From Spirochaeta lutea (GTDB lineage Bacteria; Spirochaetota; Spirochaetia; DSM-27196; Salinispiraceae), in assembly GCF_000758165.1 (NCBI RefSeq), contig NZ_JNUP01000003.1:62001-126000 (forward strand): 64,000 nucleotides of DNA. Direction: 5' to 3'. The stretch's first letter is position 1; each line of letters begins with the position of its first letter. Under the pieces are notes generated by a model. The model searched no databases, had not been told where the DNA came from, and saw nothing but the letters and a program-made list of their open reading frames with translations. The translations under genes were made by a program, and so were the position numbers. Positions 1-8,291 of the stretch are shown in pieces.

Positions 1-354
1 AATATCAACACTAGTTGCGCCCATATGAACAAAATGCCGAATATCTTCGGGGAGCAGCGGCTTAAGAGTATTTACAAGAGCGCGAATGTTATGTTGAGTT
101 TTTTCCTCTTCCTGATATACAATTTCGGGTGAAATCTTTTCTTGGGCGACATCAATCGCCTTGATAAGCTGTTCACTGTCCAATTTATTCAATGCGAGAT
201 GTGTTTTTAAGAGCGCAAGCTCAACCTTTGCACAGTAACGAACAGAGGCCTCTTCACTGAGGTAGCAGGACAATGAATCGAACAATTCTTTATTAGATTG
301 ATAATACCGATGATCCAGGGGTGAAATGTTAAGAAATATTCCTCGGGTTTCCAT
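1..354 (-). CDS. purB: Adenylosuccinate lyase, N-terminal part (runs off window start)
   Basis: The minus strand reads 118 codons from an ATG at 354 to the window edge without a stop. The N-terminus contains ISPLDHRY, which matches the ISPLDGRY-like opening of adenylosuccinate lyases. Further in are HNIRALVNTL and FVHMGATSVDI, close to the conserved HDVKA... and ...HxGATSxDI segments; the latter forms part of the active site. The enzyme belongs to the fumarase/aspartase superfamily. It cleaves SAICAR to AICAR and adenylosuccinate to AMP, so it feeds the AICAR transformylase encoded a few kb away. The catalytic domain and signature loop lie outside the window. No clear Shine-Dalgarno (SD) sequence precedes the ATG. 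Confidence 0.85.
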   Translation of the reverse strand, partial: METRGIFLNISPLDHRYYQSNKELFDSLSCYLSEEASVRYCAKVELALLKTHLALNKLDSEQLIKAIDVAQEKISPEIVYQEEEKTQHNIRALVNTLKPLLPEDIRHFVHMGATSVDI

Positions 355-435
355 GGCCAATAATTGCAAAATCAGAAAGGTTTGTCAAAGGTTGCTGGAT
401 AAAAAAACTGAAATAGCGCATAATAGTGCTCGCAT

Positions 436-1977
436 ATGAAGTTCTATTCTACACTGTTACTAATCTTCAGCTTGTTTGGTTCTGCTCTGAGCTCATGCAC
501 ATCACCCGTTACCGAAAGTGTTCCGTATCCGCCGCAGAAAACCGGGATTGTTCCGATTGAATCGGATGAATACCGACTATACCAGGCGGTTACAGAGACG
601 GCACTGGACCCCGCTAGTATTACACGCATCAATAATCCCCGAATCGCCCTACCCAACCATATAATAAGCCATCAAACGATCGATTTAAACCTGGATGACG
701 ATGAATATGATGAGCAGTTGATTGTATATAAACTCAGAGAAGATCCTGAGGATCGAATCTATTTAATGGTTATCGATTTCGATGCCATCCGTTCATCATT
801 CTATTTGAGTTGGCAGGGTGAGACTTCAGCCACCAACCTGCGTTCTTTTACCGTATACACTGATGACCTTATCGGAAATCAATTGCCCGAGATTGTCGCC
901 TTCGGTCTAAACCAGTCCGGCGAACAAACATTGGATAGTTATGGACTTATTCCCAGCGCACCGGGGTACGGGATTCAATACCGGAACATTCTCAGTATTC
1001 AAAGTGATGTGAGTATTGAGGTGTCAGAAACTCAAACCCTCACAGGAACCAAACAGGTAATCGCTAATAGTAGAGACCTTAACTCATCTAACGTATTGGA
1101 TATGATTCAGTCGAAATACGCCTACGACTTTCAAGAGAGCCGGTACATCCTGGTGGATATGGTACCCATCAGTGGCTCCAACATCGCTGAGGCTCAGCTT
1201 GCTGAGTTGTATAACAGCGACGTCACAACCTTTACGAATTATATCCGGGGGCCCTGGTACAAAATAACCGCAAACCAAAATGAGATTAGTCCCTCATTAA
1301 TCCGAATAATACATTTCGATCCGGAACAACGAAACATCAGCTTTTACCGTGACACGCGCACTATCAGCTTTGATTGGACTGGATCCACTAAGTCTACCTA
1401 CGGTGGGAGATTACGAGTTGATATTCAAAACGAAGTAATTCCTACCATCAGCTCTGTTGGTTGGGTGACGTTGCGCGATCTTGATACCCTAGAGGTGAGC
1501 CTTTCCGGTACTGATAAATGGACGAGTTTACCACAGGAATGGACGGGCAGATATCGACGGTTGAATGAGGCTCAACGAAATGAAATTATCAAAGAAAACT
1601 CATATAACACTCGGCTAAATGTACTTAATTTTTCAGGCCTTTATTCTTCGCCCGACGGCGGTGAACTCTTTTTTTCCTATCCCTCGGTGACCCTGCGTAG
1701 TGCGGACTCCATACAACGCTCTGGAGGATATGTTGTATATGATTACCGTGGAAACACTATTCTGCAAATCATGATACTGTCGGAAAATCAAACAATTGAA
1801 TCGTATGAGAGCTATCAGCTCCAATATGAAGAATTAGAGACAGATACAGAGCTAATTCGACGGTTACTCTTACAGCCAATAGATTTGGTAAGCTCTGGAG
1901 TAGTGTTGGATGGAGACTTCATCCAGCGGTATGAGCAAAGGTTAGAGAAGAATAATAATTCATCAGACCCAGAATAG
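436..1977 (+). CDS. Large spirochaetal lipoprotein, possibly pallilysin-related
   Basis: A 513-residue protein with a hydrophobic N-terminus ending in LSSC (Cys21), a relaxed lipobox of the kind spirochaetes use, so it is probably a lipid-anchored envelope protein. Residues 85-95 carry an acidic DLNLDDDEYDEQ segment that could bind divalent metal. The rest looks beta-rich with many aromatic residues and no catalytic motif I recognise. The overall style resembles the pallilysin-related adhesin family of treponemes, but this is a weak impression. The ATG has no recognisable SD; CATAAT at 419-424 could be a -10 box, which would make the mRNA nearly leaderless. It is transcribed divergently from purB. 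Confidence 0.7.
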   Translation: MKFYSTLLLIFSLFGSALSSCTSPVTESVPYPPQKTGIVPIESDEYRLYQAVTETALDPASITRINNPRIALPNHIISHQTIDLNLDDDEYDEQLIVYKLREDPEDRIYLMVIDFDAIRSSFYLSWQGETSATNLRSFTVYTDDLIGNQLPEIVAFGLNQSGEQTLDSYGLIPSAPGYGIQYRNILSIQSDVSIEVSETQTLTGTKQVIANSRDLNSSNVLDMIQSKYAYDFQESRYILVDMVPISGSNIAEAQLAELYNSDVTTFTNYIRGPWYKITANQNEISPSLIRIIHFDPEQRNISFYRDTRTISFDWTGSTKSTYGGRLRVDIQNEVIPTISSVGWVTLRDLDTLEVSLSGTDKWTSLPQEWTGRYRRLNEAQRNEIIKENSYNTRLNVLNFSGLYSSPDGGELFFSYPSVTLRSADSIQRSGGYVVYDYRGNTILQIMILSENQTIESYESYQLQYEELETDTELIRRLLLQPIDLVSSGVVLDGDFIQRYEQRLEKNNNSSDPE

Positions 1978-2136
1978 AACTAGGCTATCCATGCTTATTC
2001 ACAATAGATTATATAATGTGCATAAGCCGATATGTCTTGATGGGGGTCACTGCGTATCAGCTTGTGCGCACTAAGAATAGATGCGAGTTCTTGCACAACT
2101 TTCTTTTCCAAGAACCATGTGCGAGACCAACTAAAG

Positions 2137-2161
2137 TAAATCATTTCATGGAAATGGTTTA
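2137..2161 (-). terminator. Hairpin downstream of the SPOR gene
   Basis: An 11-bp stem (TAAATCATTTC / GAAATGGTTTA, one G-T pair) closes a 3-nt ATG loop. Read on the minus strand it is followed by TTTACTTTAG, a modest T-rich tail. It lies about 55 nt after the SPOR gene stop, in the 239-bp gap between two convergent genes. The remainder of that gap has a run of nine C at 2164-2172 and no ORF I would support. Confidence 0.45.
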
Positions 2162-2216
2162 CTCCCCCCCCCATTCTTGGGCATGCCACATTCAAATGAC
2201 TTTTGCAATTGGCTAA

Positions 2217-3383
2217 TTATTCAGAAATAGAAGTGATGAAACCCTCAAAACCAGCATCCTTCAATCCTAGTACCAGTTGCTGCGGGTTATTCCCCGCTGG
2301 ATCTATATACACGGTTATACCCCGGGTACCTTCATGCACCAGGGCAGTGAACCCTTCGGTTGCCAGGAGCTGAACCAGTCTTTCTGCATTATTAGAATCC
2401 TGGAAAAAACCGACCTGAATGATAGACTTTCCGGTAGTGGATCCTTCGGTTTGATTAGATCCTTCAACAGAAATTCCTCCCGCCTCTCCACCATCCGTCG
2501 TTTCCATCGCTGTGACAGAACCAGATCCCGGCGGATAGGGTTGTAACTCTTGAAGTGCTAAATAGGATGAATCCAGGTAGGGGACTAGATTCCCAGGATT
2601 AGGAAAGGGGTACACCCCTGAGGTTTCACTCTCTTGTACTAACCTTGAAAAGGAATTGGGAAAAAAGGATTGTCCGTATCGTTTCGTCTGCCTTGAAAGC
2701 TCTTCATCCTCGGTATCCTTTGCCAGGGTGTACAAGAGCAGGAGAGCACGATCGGAGTACGGTTTCGGATTTGATTCTTCAAATCCAGGAAAAAATCTAT
2801 TCTTCAATATCTGAATTGCTTGGCCGTCCTTCTGTTCCATGTAAAATACTCGGGCGAGATGAATTGCAGCTAAGTAGAGAATATCTGTGTTTCGGGGTTT
2901 CTCAAGGTAACTGGATAACCATTGTTTTGCCTGATCAAGCTCGCCGAGTTGAATTCTATACTCAGGGATTAACAGGAATAATTGATCTATCGTTTCAAAA
3001 CCAAATACTCTCGGTATTGCGGTGTTTTGTAGCATCGATGGGTGTGCAGCCTCATCCCACTCTCTGAATAGGTGTTCAAGACCGAGGACTGCTAAATCAT
3101 ATCGCTGCATAAGTGCCATGAGAGATGAGGCCTTCGAAATAAGAAAATAAGCCTGTTCTGACTGCTCTTGAGAAGTACCCGCTTGATCCATAACCGCCTG
3201 TAGATCCAAGAGGATCCTTTCAGCCGTTTTCACGGCTGACCCGGGGTTAGAGAGCCCCTGCTCGATCGCCCGCAGTTCCCAATCGGCTCCCTCATGGACG
3301 GTAATCTCATCATCCGCCCATACGGCACTCGTCACAAACAAAAGTGCGCTAATAATACAAACACGATATAGTGATAGCTTCAT
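2217..3383 (-). CDS. Exported SPOR-domain protein with TPR-like middle
   Basis: A 388-residue protein starting with a cleavable signal peptide (MKLSLYRVCI... to VWA). The middle, about residues 30-260, is helical and repetitive in the manner of TPR repeats. A low-complexity linker rich in Gly, Ser and Thr follows. The last ~75 residues (from about KSIIQVGFFQDSNNAERLV) form a SPOR domain, which in known proteins binds denuded glycan strands of peptidoglycan. A periplasmic, wall-associated role is therefore inferred. The start ATG overlaps the stop of the upstream LapA-like gene by one base (TAATG), so the two are probably translationally coupled. Confidence 0.8.
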   Translation of the reverse strand: MKLSLYRVCIISALLFVTSAVWADDEITVHEGADWELRAIEQGLSNPGSAVKTAERILLDLQAVMDQAGTSQEQSEQAYFLISKASSLMALMQRYDLAVLGLEHLFREWDEAAHPSMLQNTAIPRVFGFETIDQLFLLIPEYRIQLGELDQAKQWLSSYLEKPRNTDILYLAAIHLARVFYMEQKDGQAIQILKNRFFPGFEESNPKPYSDRALLLLYTLAKDTEDEELSRQTKRYGQSFFPNSFSRLVQESETSGVYPFPNPGNLVPYLDSSYLALQELQPYPPGSGSVTAMETTDGGEAGGISVEGSNQTEGSTTGKSIIQVGFFQDSNNAERLVQLLATEGFTALVHEGTRGITVYIDPAGNNPQQLVLGLKDAGFEGFITSISE

Positions 3384-3706
3384 TATTCTTGAATATCGGT
3401 GGTCTCGGGTTGTTGCTTATTTTTTTTTGGAAATTTAGGTTCCTGTTTTGTCCCCTTTTGAGGCAAGGATTTAATGGTCTGATTATCAGCGATCTTTTTT
3501 TTAGTCTTACGGAATCCACCGAAGGTTATAAAAACCACTGTAAAAACCGCCCCAAGAAGAAACGCAATGCTAAGACTGATAAATACAGGCACGGATTCAA
3601 TCTGGAAAAAACCAAAAGATATTACAGATGTATTTTCTAGATTAAAGCCCGCGAAAGCAATGAAAAGACCGAATAATAATAGAATGAATAAAAGTTTCCA
3701 GGGCAT
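3383..3706 (-). CDS. LapA-domain (DUF1049-like) small inner-membrane protein
   Basis: A 107-residue protein with two hydrophobic helices (about residues 4-21 and 41-63) separated by the short segment NLENTSVISFGFFQIESVP. That pattern is typical of the LapA/DUF1049 family, in which NxxxVxxxF precedes the second helix. The C-terminal ~40 residues are cytoplasmic and very rich in Lys and Gln. LapA proteins in enterobacteria help regulate envelope assembly; a comparable role here is only an inference. It heads a two-gene unit with the SPOR-domain protein. Confidence 0.7.
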   Translation of the reverse strand: MPWKLLFILLLFGLFIAFAGFNLENTSVISFGFFQIESVPVFISLSIAFLLGAVFTVVFITFGGFRKTKKKIADNQTIKSLPQKGTKQEPKFPKKNKQQPETTDIQE

Positions 3707-3754
3707 AATCCCTCCCGTATTCTTAGAAGAATCTCAACGTGAACGTTACTGCCT

Positions 3755-3763
3755 AGTATAGCA
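3755..3763 (-). promoter_or_regulatory. Candidate extended -10 promoter for the lapA-like/SPOR unit
   Basis: On the minus strand TGC-TATACT matches an extended -10 element (TGnTATAAT) about 50 nt before the LapA-like start. No good -35 is visible. The box sits inside a small inverted repeat (TAGTATA at 3754-3760, TATACTA at 3767-3773) that overlaps the stop codon of the AICAR transformylase gene. Confidence 0.4.
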
Positions 3764-3770
3764 TATTATA

Positions 3771-5024
3771 CTAATGTCGAAAGCTCCGTTGACCGGTGAA
3801 CATCATGGAAGCACCATACTCATTACAGGCTTCGATAGATTCGAAATCACGGAGGCTTCCACCCGGCTGCAGTATGGCCTTAACCCCCTCCCGTAATCCA
3901 ACCTCGGCGCCATCCCTGAAGGGGAAGAAGGCGTCTGAAATCATAACACTCCCTTCTAGACCTCCATTCACTGCGGATACCCTCCCATTAATTTCTTCTC
4001 TCATTTTATCTGTATCCAACAGATTGAACGGTTTGCCGAAGAGCTCCCAGGAAAGCCTGTCTGAAAGTTTCCTGTACGCCTTATCCCTTGCAATCTCTGC
4101 TACCCCTACCCGGTCCTGTTCGCCTGTGCCGATACCACAAGTAACCCCGTCCTTTACAAAAATGACCGAGTTGCTGGTAACGCCTGCCTCAACCATCCAT
4201 CCGAAATACATATCCTCAAGCTCCTTCTGGGTGGGTTTCCGGTTTACAGAATATTTTTTCCCTCGGTATTCAGTTTCGGCGGGAAGGAAGTCTTGGTAGG
4301 ATTTGGCTTGGGGTTCAAAGGACCACTGGGTTACCACCCCTCCATCAATAAGAGATTTTAGTTCTAAAAATCTTCCTGAAGAAAAATCTTGCAACCGGTC
4401 AATATTTCGAATCTTCATTACTCTGAGATTTTTCCGTTTTGATAGAACATCCAGAACACCGGATTCAAAATCTGGTGCTGCGACTACCTCAAGGTAACTC
4501 TCCATTATTTGTTCGGCAGTGGATAGATCCAATTCCCTATTAACCGCTACAGCTCCACCGAAGGCTGCAAGCCTATCGGCTAGATAGGCTTTTTGATAGC
4601 TTTCACTAAGTGTCTCAGCCTGGGCTACCCCACAAGGATTGTTATGTTTCATGATTATCGAAGCAGGTTTTTCAGTAAGATATCGCAGGATGTTCAATGC
4701 GGCATCAATATCGGTAATATTGATTTTACCAGGATGCTTTCCCGATTGAAGCAATTCAGGAAGGCTTGCCAGATGGTTATTCGGAGAAATACTAACCACA
4801 TCTCCAAGGCTCAGGTTTCCACCTACAAGCCGATAGAGCGCGGCCTGCTGTTCTGGGTTTTCTCCATAGCGTAATCCAGCTTCCTCGCCCCCGACATCCC
4901 AGGTGGTTTTTTCATAACTGAGTACCTGTATATCTGATTCATCATTGAATAGCCGGATTTCCATATGGTTTGGGAAATGGTCCTTATTAATGCTTCGGTA
5001 CTTCTGAGATAGATTATTTCCCAT
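3771..5024 (-). CDS. purH: AICAR formyltransferase (stand-alone C-terminal half of PurH)
   Basis: A 417-residue protein equivalent to the C-terminal domain of bifunctional PurH. It carries LRYGENPEQQAA near residue 50, the catalytic Lys-His pair in MKHNNPCGVA (K126, H127), NSVIFVKDGVTCGIG, and SDAFFPFRDG near the end. It transfers the formyl group of 10-formyl-THF to AICAR. The ATG at 5024 is chosen because GGGAGG lies 7-8 nt upstream and the protein then starts just after the cyclohydrolase ends. The reading frame is open further upstream to 5066, but without an SD. It overlaps the upstream cyclohydrolase gene by 11 nt, so the two chains are made separately but coupled. Confidence 0.9.
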   Translation of the reverse strand: MGNNLSQKYRSINKDHFPNHMEIRLFNDESDIQVLSYEKTTWDVGGEEAGLRYGENPEQQAALYRLVGGNLSLGDVVSISPNNHLASLPELLQSGKHPGKINITDIDAALNILRYLTEKPASIIMKHNNPCGVAQAETLSESYQKAYLADRLAAFGGAVAVNRELDLSTAEQIMESYLEVVAAPDFESGVLDVLSKRKNLRVMKIRNIDRLQDFSSGRFLELKSLIDGGVVTQWSFEPQAKSYQDFLPAETEYRGKKYSVNRKPTQKELEDMYFGWMVEAGVTSNSVIFVKDGVTCGIGTGEQDRVGVAEIARDKAYRKLSDRLSWELFGKPFNLLDTDKMREEINGRVSAVNGGLEGSVMISDAFFPFRDGAEVGLREGVKAILQPGGSLRDFESIEACNEYGASMMFTGQRSFRH

Positions 5025-5727
5025 TGATTCGTTCCTCCCAGGTGGTGGTTTGCTGATACATAGCAAGGTCGTTCTTCATTCTATTTGAAAAATACTCTGT
5101 GATATCAGCTTCATATTGAGCCGTATGATTAAACGTTTTCTGAGCGAAGGATAGCCGATCTGCAAGGGACGTGCATCCATTCTGCTTCCGTAGGATACGT
5201 AAAAAATCGGAATAATCTGAGGGCTGGCATAGACTCGTGACTCGTAAAAAGTTCTTTGCGCTGGATCTCAACATGGTAGGCCCGCCGATATCTATGTTCC
5301 CGCGTGCAGCCTCAAGGTTGTCCGGATTGGCTGTGATGGTTTTTTTAAAGGGGTACAGATTTACTACAACAAGATCAAAGTAAATAGCACCGGTTCTATT
5401 CAAATCAGATTGATGATCCGGGTTATACGCTTCTGCCAATAAGCCGAGGTATATTTTGAAATCGAGGGTTTTTACTAATCCGCCTTGCATTTCTGGTTGG
5501 CCGGTAAACTCCGAGACCTTAATTAGATTGCTAGTATCACTACCGTGAGTGGAAATCAGGATTTGTTTGATAGCATCATACGTACCGCCGGTTGAAAAGA
5601 GTCGAATCTCCGGATTTATTTCTAGTAATCCACGAACAAGGTCTTCAAGACCTGTTTTATCAGATAGGCTAATAAGCGCATGTTTAATAAACACAAGATC
5701 CGGTGTTTTACTCACCATATTCTTCAT
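5014..5727 (-). CDS. purH: IMP cyclohydrolase (stand-alone N-terminal half of PurH)
   Basis: A 237-residue protein equivalent to the N-terminal domain of PurH, which closes FAICAR to IMP. Visible signatures are ALISLSDKTGL, LFSTGGTYDAI, SEFTGQPEM, FDLVVVNLYPFKKT and GNIDIGGPTMLRSSAKN. The family motif usually reading VKTLHPKVHGGIL is VKTLDFKIYLGLL here (from K86), so His, Pro and Gly positions are changed while the Lys is kept. The SD GAGGAG sits 6 nt before the ATG. It follows folE2 by 20 nt in the folD-folE2-purH operon and overlaps the AICAR transformylase start. Confidence 0.9.
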   Translation of the reverse strand: MKNMVSKTPDLVFIKHALISLSDKTGLEDLVRGLLEINPEIRLFSTGGTYDAIKQILISTHGSDTSNLIKVSEFTGQPEMQGGLVKTLDFKIYLGLLAEAYNPDHQSDLNRTGAIYFDLVVVNLYPFKKTITANPDNLEAARGNIDIGGPTMLRSSAKNFLRVTSLCQPSDYSDFLRILRKQNGCTSLADRLSFAQKTFNHTAQYEADITEYFSNRMKNDLAMYQQTTTWEERINGK

Positions 5728-5747
5728 ATAGACTCCTCACGTCTTTG

Positions 5748-6521
5748 CTATTTTACACCACGTTCTACATAGGCATAGGCATCATGAAGATGTATGCTCT
5801 CCATATTTTCAGCTTCTACACTAAACCATGGAAACTTGTTTAACCCTTCAATTTTAACTGTAACCTCCCGTACGAGATCCTCAACAAAGGTGGGGTTATC
5901 GTAAGAGTGTTCAGTTACCCATTTTTCATCTTCACGCTTTAAAAGTGTAAACAATCCACAGGAGGCAGAATTTTCAATTAATGTTATTATTTCTTCGATC
6001 CAAAAAAAGGATCCCATTTTAAGGAGAACCTTCACCATACTCCGCTGGTTGTGGGCTCCTCTATCTGAGATCTCTTTTGAGCATGGGCAAAGAGTGAGTA
6101 CTGGGACCTCGATACCAACATAAAACTCATGATCAACTGGCCCCGCGGTTCCCTCATAGGTGCAATGATATTGCATCATACTGGCTTGACCCGAAACAGG
6201 TGCTTTTTTTTCTATAAAGTATGGAAAGGCAATTCTTCCGTAGGCTTGCTCGGCATCCAGAACGCTCCTTATGCTATGCAGCATATGAATAAAATTTTCC
6301 ATTTTAACATTCTTGGAGTGATCGTGAAATACTTCGATAAACCTACTCATATGTGTACCCTTGAAGTGGTGTGGCAAATTGGCATATAAGTCAACCGTGG
6401 CAGTAGTGGCCTGGGTTTTATTTACCTTATCCAATACCACGATAGGGTATTTAATATTTTTCACACCAACCTTCTGGAGTGGTATATTTCTTCCATCGGG
6501 TTGGCTTTGTACATCCTGCAT
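5748..6521 (-). CDS. folE2: GTP cyclohydrolase IB (FolE2/MptA family)
   Basis: A 257-residue protein with the type IB signature CPCSKEISDRGAHNQR. In known FolE2 enzymes the second Cys and the His of this motif (C147 and H157 here) bind the catalytic metal. Further landmarks are GTHMSRFIE and the C-terminal VEAENMESIHLHDAYAYVE. The enzyme converts GTP to dihydroneopterin triphosphate, the entry to folate synthesis. Unlike zinc-only FolE, this family can use other divalent metals and is often induced or retained where zinc is scarce; no Zur site is evident here. It lies 40 nt after folD and 20 nt before the IMP cyclohydrolase gene. Confidence 0.93.
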   Translation of the reverse strand: MQDVQSQPDGRNIPLQKVGVKNIKYPIVVLDKVNKTQATTATVDLYANLPHHFKGTHMSRFIEVFHDHSKNVKMENFIHMLHSIRSVLDAEQAYGRIAFPYFIEKKAPVSGQASMMQYHCTYEGTAGPVDHEFYVGIEVPVLTLCPCSKEISDRGAHNQRSMVKVLLKMGSFFWIEEIITLIENSASCGLFTLLKREDEKWVTEHSYDNPTFVEDLVREVTVKIEGLNKFPWFSVEAENMESIHLHDAYAYVERGVK

Positions 6522-6561
6522 GAATAATCCTTTTGGGTTGTCCGGAAGGCCCGCAGCTATG

Positions 6562-7464
6562 CTATCTACTACTCTGAATCTTTTTTTCCAGGGTATTTTT
6601 TGCAGATTGCACCGTATTGAACAACAGCATGGTGATGGTTAGCGGTCCTACTCCCCTAGGAACAGGGGTGATGGCTTTTGCTTTCTTTTTGACTGCATCA
6701 AAATCTACATCCCCTACCAACCGGAACCCCGATTTCTTGGACTCATCAGGCACACGATTGGTTCCTACATCAATAACCACTGCACCGGGTTTAACCATCT
6801 CTTCGGTAACTAGTTTTGGGCGTCCAACCGCTGCAATCAAGAGATCCGCCTGTATTGTATGGTCCTTCAAGTTGGGAGTGCGGCTATGGCACACCGTAAC
6901 CGTCGCATCTCCCCATTTCCCCTTAGATAAGAGCATATTCGCCAGGGGTTTGCCGACAATATTACTTCTGCCCAGAATAACAACATGTTTCCCACTCGGT
7001 GAAAATTCTATGGCTTCAAGTATTTTAATAATTCCATGGGGTGTACAGGGTAAGAAGGTGCTTTGTCCCTGGAGCATTCTCCCTAAACTAACAGGGTGGA
7101 ATCCGTCCACATCCTTCTCCGGAGAAATGGCCTCAATAATATGTTCATCATGGATATGTTCAGGCAATGGTAATTGTACCAGAATTCCATGAATCTGATC
7201 ATCCGTGTTAAGATCCCGGATGATATCTAGGAGCTGCTTTTCCGACGTATCTCCCGGCAGCCGAATCTCTCTGGAATAAATACCGTTTTCATCGCATGCC
7301 TTCTCTTTAGCTGTAACATAACTCACACTGGCAGGATCCTCCCCTACAAGGATCACAGCCAATCCGGGTTGTGTGCCACGCCTGGTTAAGGAAAGCGCTT
7401 CTTCCGCGATTGAGGTTCTCAAATCCGACGCAATAGTTGTACCGTTTATAATAGATGCTTCCAC
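6562..7464 (-). CDS. folD: FolD: methylene-THF dehydrogenase / cyclohydrolase
   Basis: A 300-residue protein of usual length. YVTAKEKACDENGI carries the catalytic Lys of the YxxxK motif, ILVQLPLPEHI is the family signature, GRSNIVGKP is the NAD(P)-binding turn, and TPVPRGVGPLTITMLL closes the domain. It interconverts 5,10-methylene-THF and 10-formyl-THF in the cytoplasm, supplying the formyl donor for the AICAR transformylase in the same operon. The start is a GTG with no strong SD. Confidence 0.95.
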   Translation of the reverse strand: MEASIINGTTIASDLRTSIAEEALSLTRRGTQPGLAVILVGEDPASVSYVTAKEKACDENGIYSREIRLPGDTSEKQLLDIIRDLNTDDQIHGILVQLPLPEHIHDEHIIEAISPEKDVDGFHPVSLGRMLQGQSTFLPCTPHGIIKILEAIEFSPSGKHVVILGRSNIVGKPLANMLLSKGKWGDATVTVCHSRTPNLKDHTIQADLLIAAVGRPKLVTEEMVKPGAVVIDVGTNRVPDESKKSGFRLVGDVDFDAVKKKAKAITPVPRGVGPLTITMLLFNTVQSAKNTLEKKIQSSR

Positions 7465-7476
7465 GGTAGTGAATTA

Positions 7477-7506
7477 CCATAAAATCCGGGGTATTGCAAT
7501 GGTCAA
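7477..7506 (-). promoter_or_regulatory. Candidate promoter for the folD operon
   Basis: On the minus strand TTGACC (7501-7506) and TTATGG (7477-7482) are separated by 18 nt. The -35 matches well, the -10 poorly. Its -35 end overlaps the left arm of the inverted repeat at 7487-7535. Confidence 0.35.
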
Positions 7507-7535
7507 ACCCCCTCAGATCATTCATTGCAACCCGG
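7487..7535. repeat. Inverted repeat between divergent folD and outer-membrane gene
   Basis: A perfect 8-bp pair TTGCAATG (7494-7501) / CATTGCAA (7523-7530) extends outward as CCGGG.../...CCCGG with a 3-nt bulge on the left side. The arms enclose 21 nt. It lies in the 154-bp divergent intergenic region, overlaps the candidate folD promoter, and has no T-tract. It could be an operator; no regulator is identified. Confidence 0.45.
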
Positions 7536-7618
7536 TGCATCAAGTGATAGTATTCTTCAAAGTTGAAACGAATTGGAATCTGAACTGTTTGTTGAATACC
7601 AACATTACGAGGTGAATT

Positions 7619-8275
7619 GTGAATCAAAAACGAATGGTGCTAGTTTTTCTTATGCTCAGTTGTATAGGGTTGTTATCGGTACAAACGGTTTTTTCCCAGA
7701 GTGCCCCGGATATTAATATGAATCCGAATACCTTGGTCCTATCCCGAAAATTAGGGGATCAAATGTTAGGGTTTAACGCCGGAGTCTATCTTCCGCTCTT
7801 TACCCATAATCCCAATACGGGTGTAATAACTCCTCAGATAGGTGATCCGGACGGGATGACATTAGGAGGAAGCGGAACTCTTCGATGGGGAGCTTTTCTG
7901 AACAGCATAATGAATCTAGGTCTTGATCTCAGCTGGAGTTTTAACTTTGGTCCAAATGACGACCTAGTCAGTCAATTCACCCCAATCACTGCCCGCCTAT
8001 CCACCTATCTCCGAACGGGTTCCTTTGAGTTCCCTATTCATGTTGGTGTTGGGCTTAACGTGTTATCCTATAAGATTACTACCACCCTAACCCCAGTCGT
8101 CAAACTGGGAGTGTCAGGGCTCTATAATATAAGTCCGGATTGGGGCTTCGGACTGAATCTCATGTACTGGTGGGTACCTGATATCTACGGATCGAGCACG
8201 GAAACCCCTCCACCAGCTGATACACGCTTCGGAAACTTTTTAGAAATCAGTTTAAGTGCAATTTATAACTTTTAG
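7619..8275 (+). CDS. Small outer-membrane beta-barrel protein
   Basis: A 218-residue protein with a signal peptide (to about VFSQ, residue 27) and then alternating amphipathic strands rich in aromatic and Gly residues. It ends in SLSAIYNF, and a terminal Phe is the usual signal for BAM-mediated barrel insertion. The size fits an 8-stranded barrel of the OmpW/TP0733-like kind; the function is not known. The start is GTG with GAGGTG about 5 nt upstream. The next gene's ATG follows the stop by 16 nt, so the two are probably co-transcribed. Confidence 0.65.
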   Translation: MNQKRMVLVFLMLSCIGLLSVQTVFSQSAPDINMNPNTLVLSRKLGDQMLGFNAGVYLPLFTHNPNTGVITPQIGDPDGMTLGGSGTLRWGAFLNSIMNLGLDLSWSFNFGPNDDLVSQFTPITARLSTYLRTGSFEFPIHVGVGLNVLSYKITTTLTPVVKLGVSGLYNISPDWGFGLNLMYWWVPDIYGSSTETPPPADTRFGNFLEISLSAIYNF

Positions 8276-8291
8276 ATACAAGGAACTACGA

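Noticed and set aside
3796..4299. A 167-codon open frame on the plus strand
   Set aside because: It is antisense to the AICAR transformylase gene, has low-complexity Ser/Pro/Leu content and no SD.
5014..5066. A frameshift error as the cause of the purH split
   Set aside because: The second gene has its own ATG and SD at the expected place, and the joint lies between intact domains. The alternative is kept as a check in the finding.
6617..7192. A 191-codon open frame on the plus strand
   Set aside because: It is antisense to folD, whose motifs are intact; composition is that of a shadow frame.
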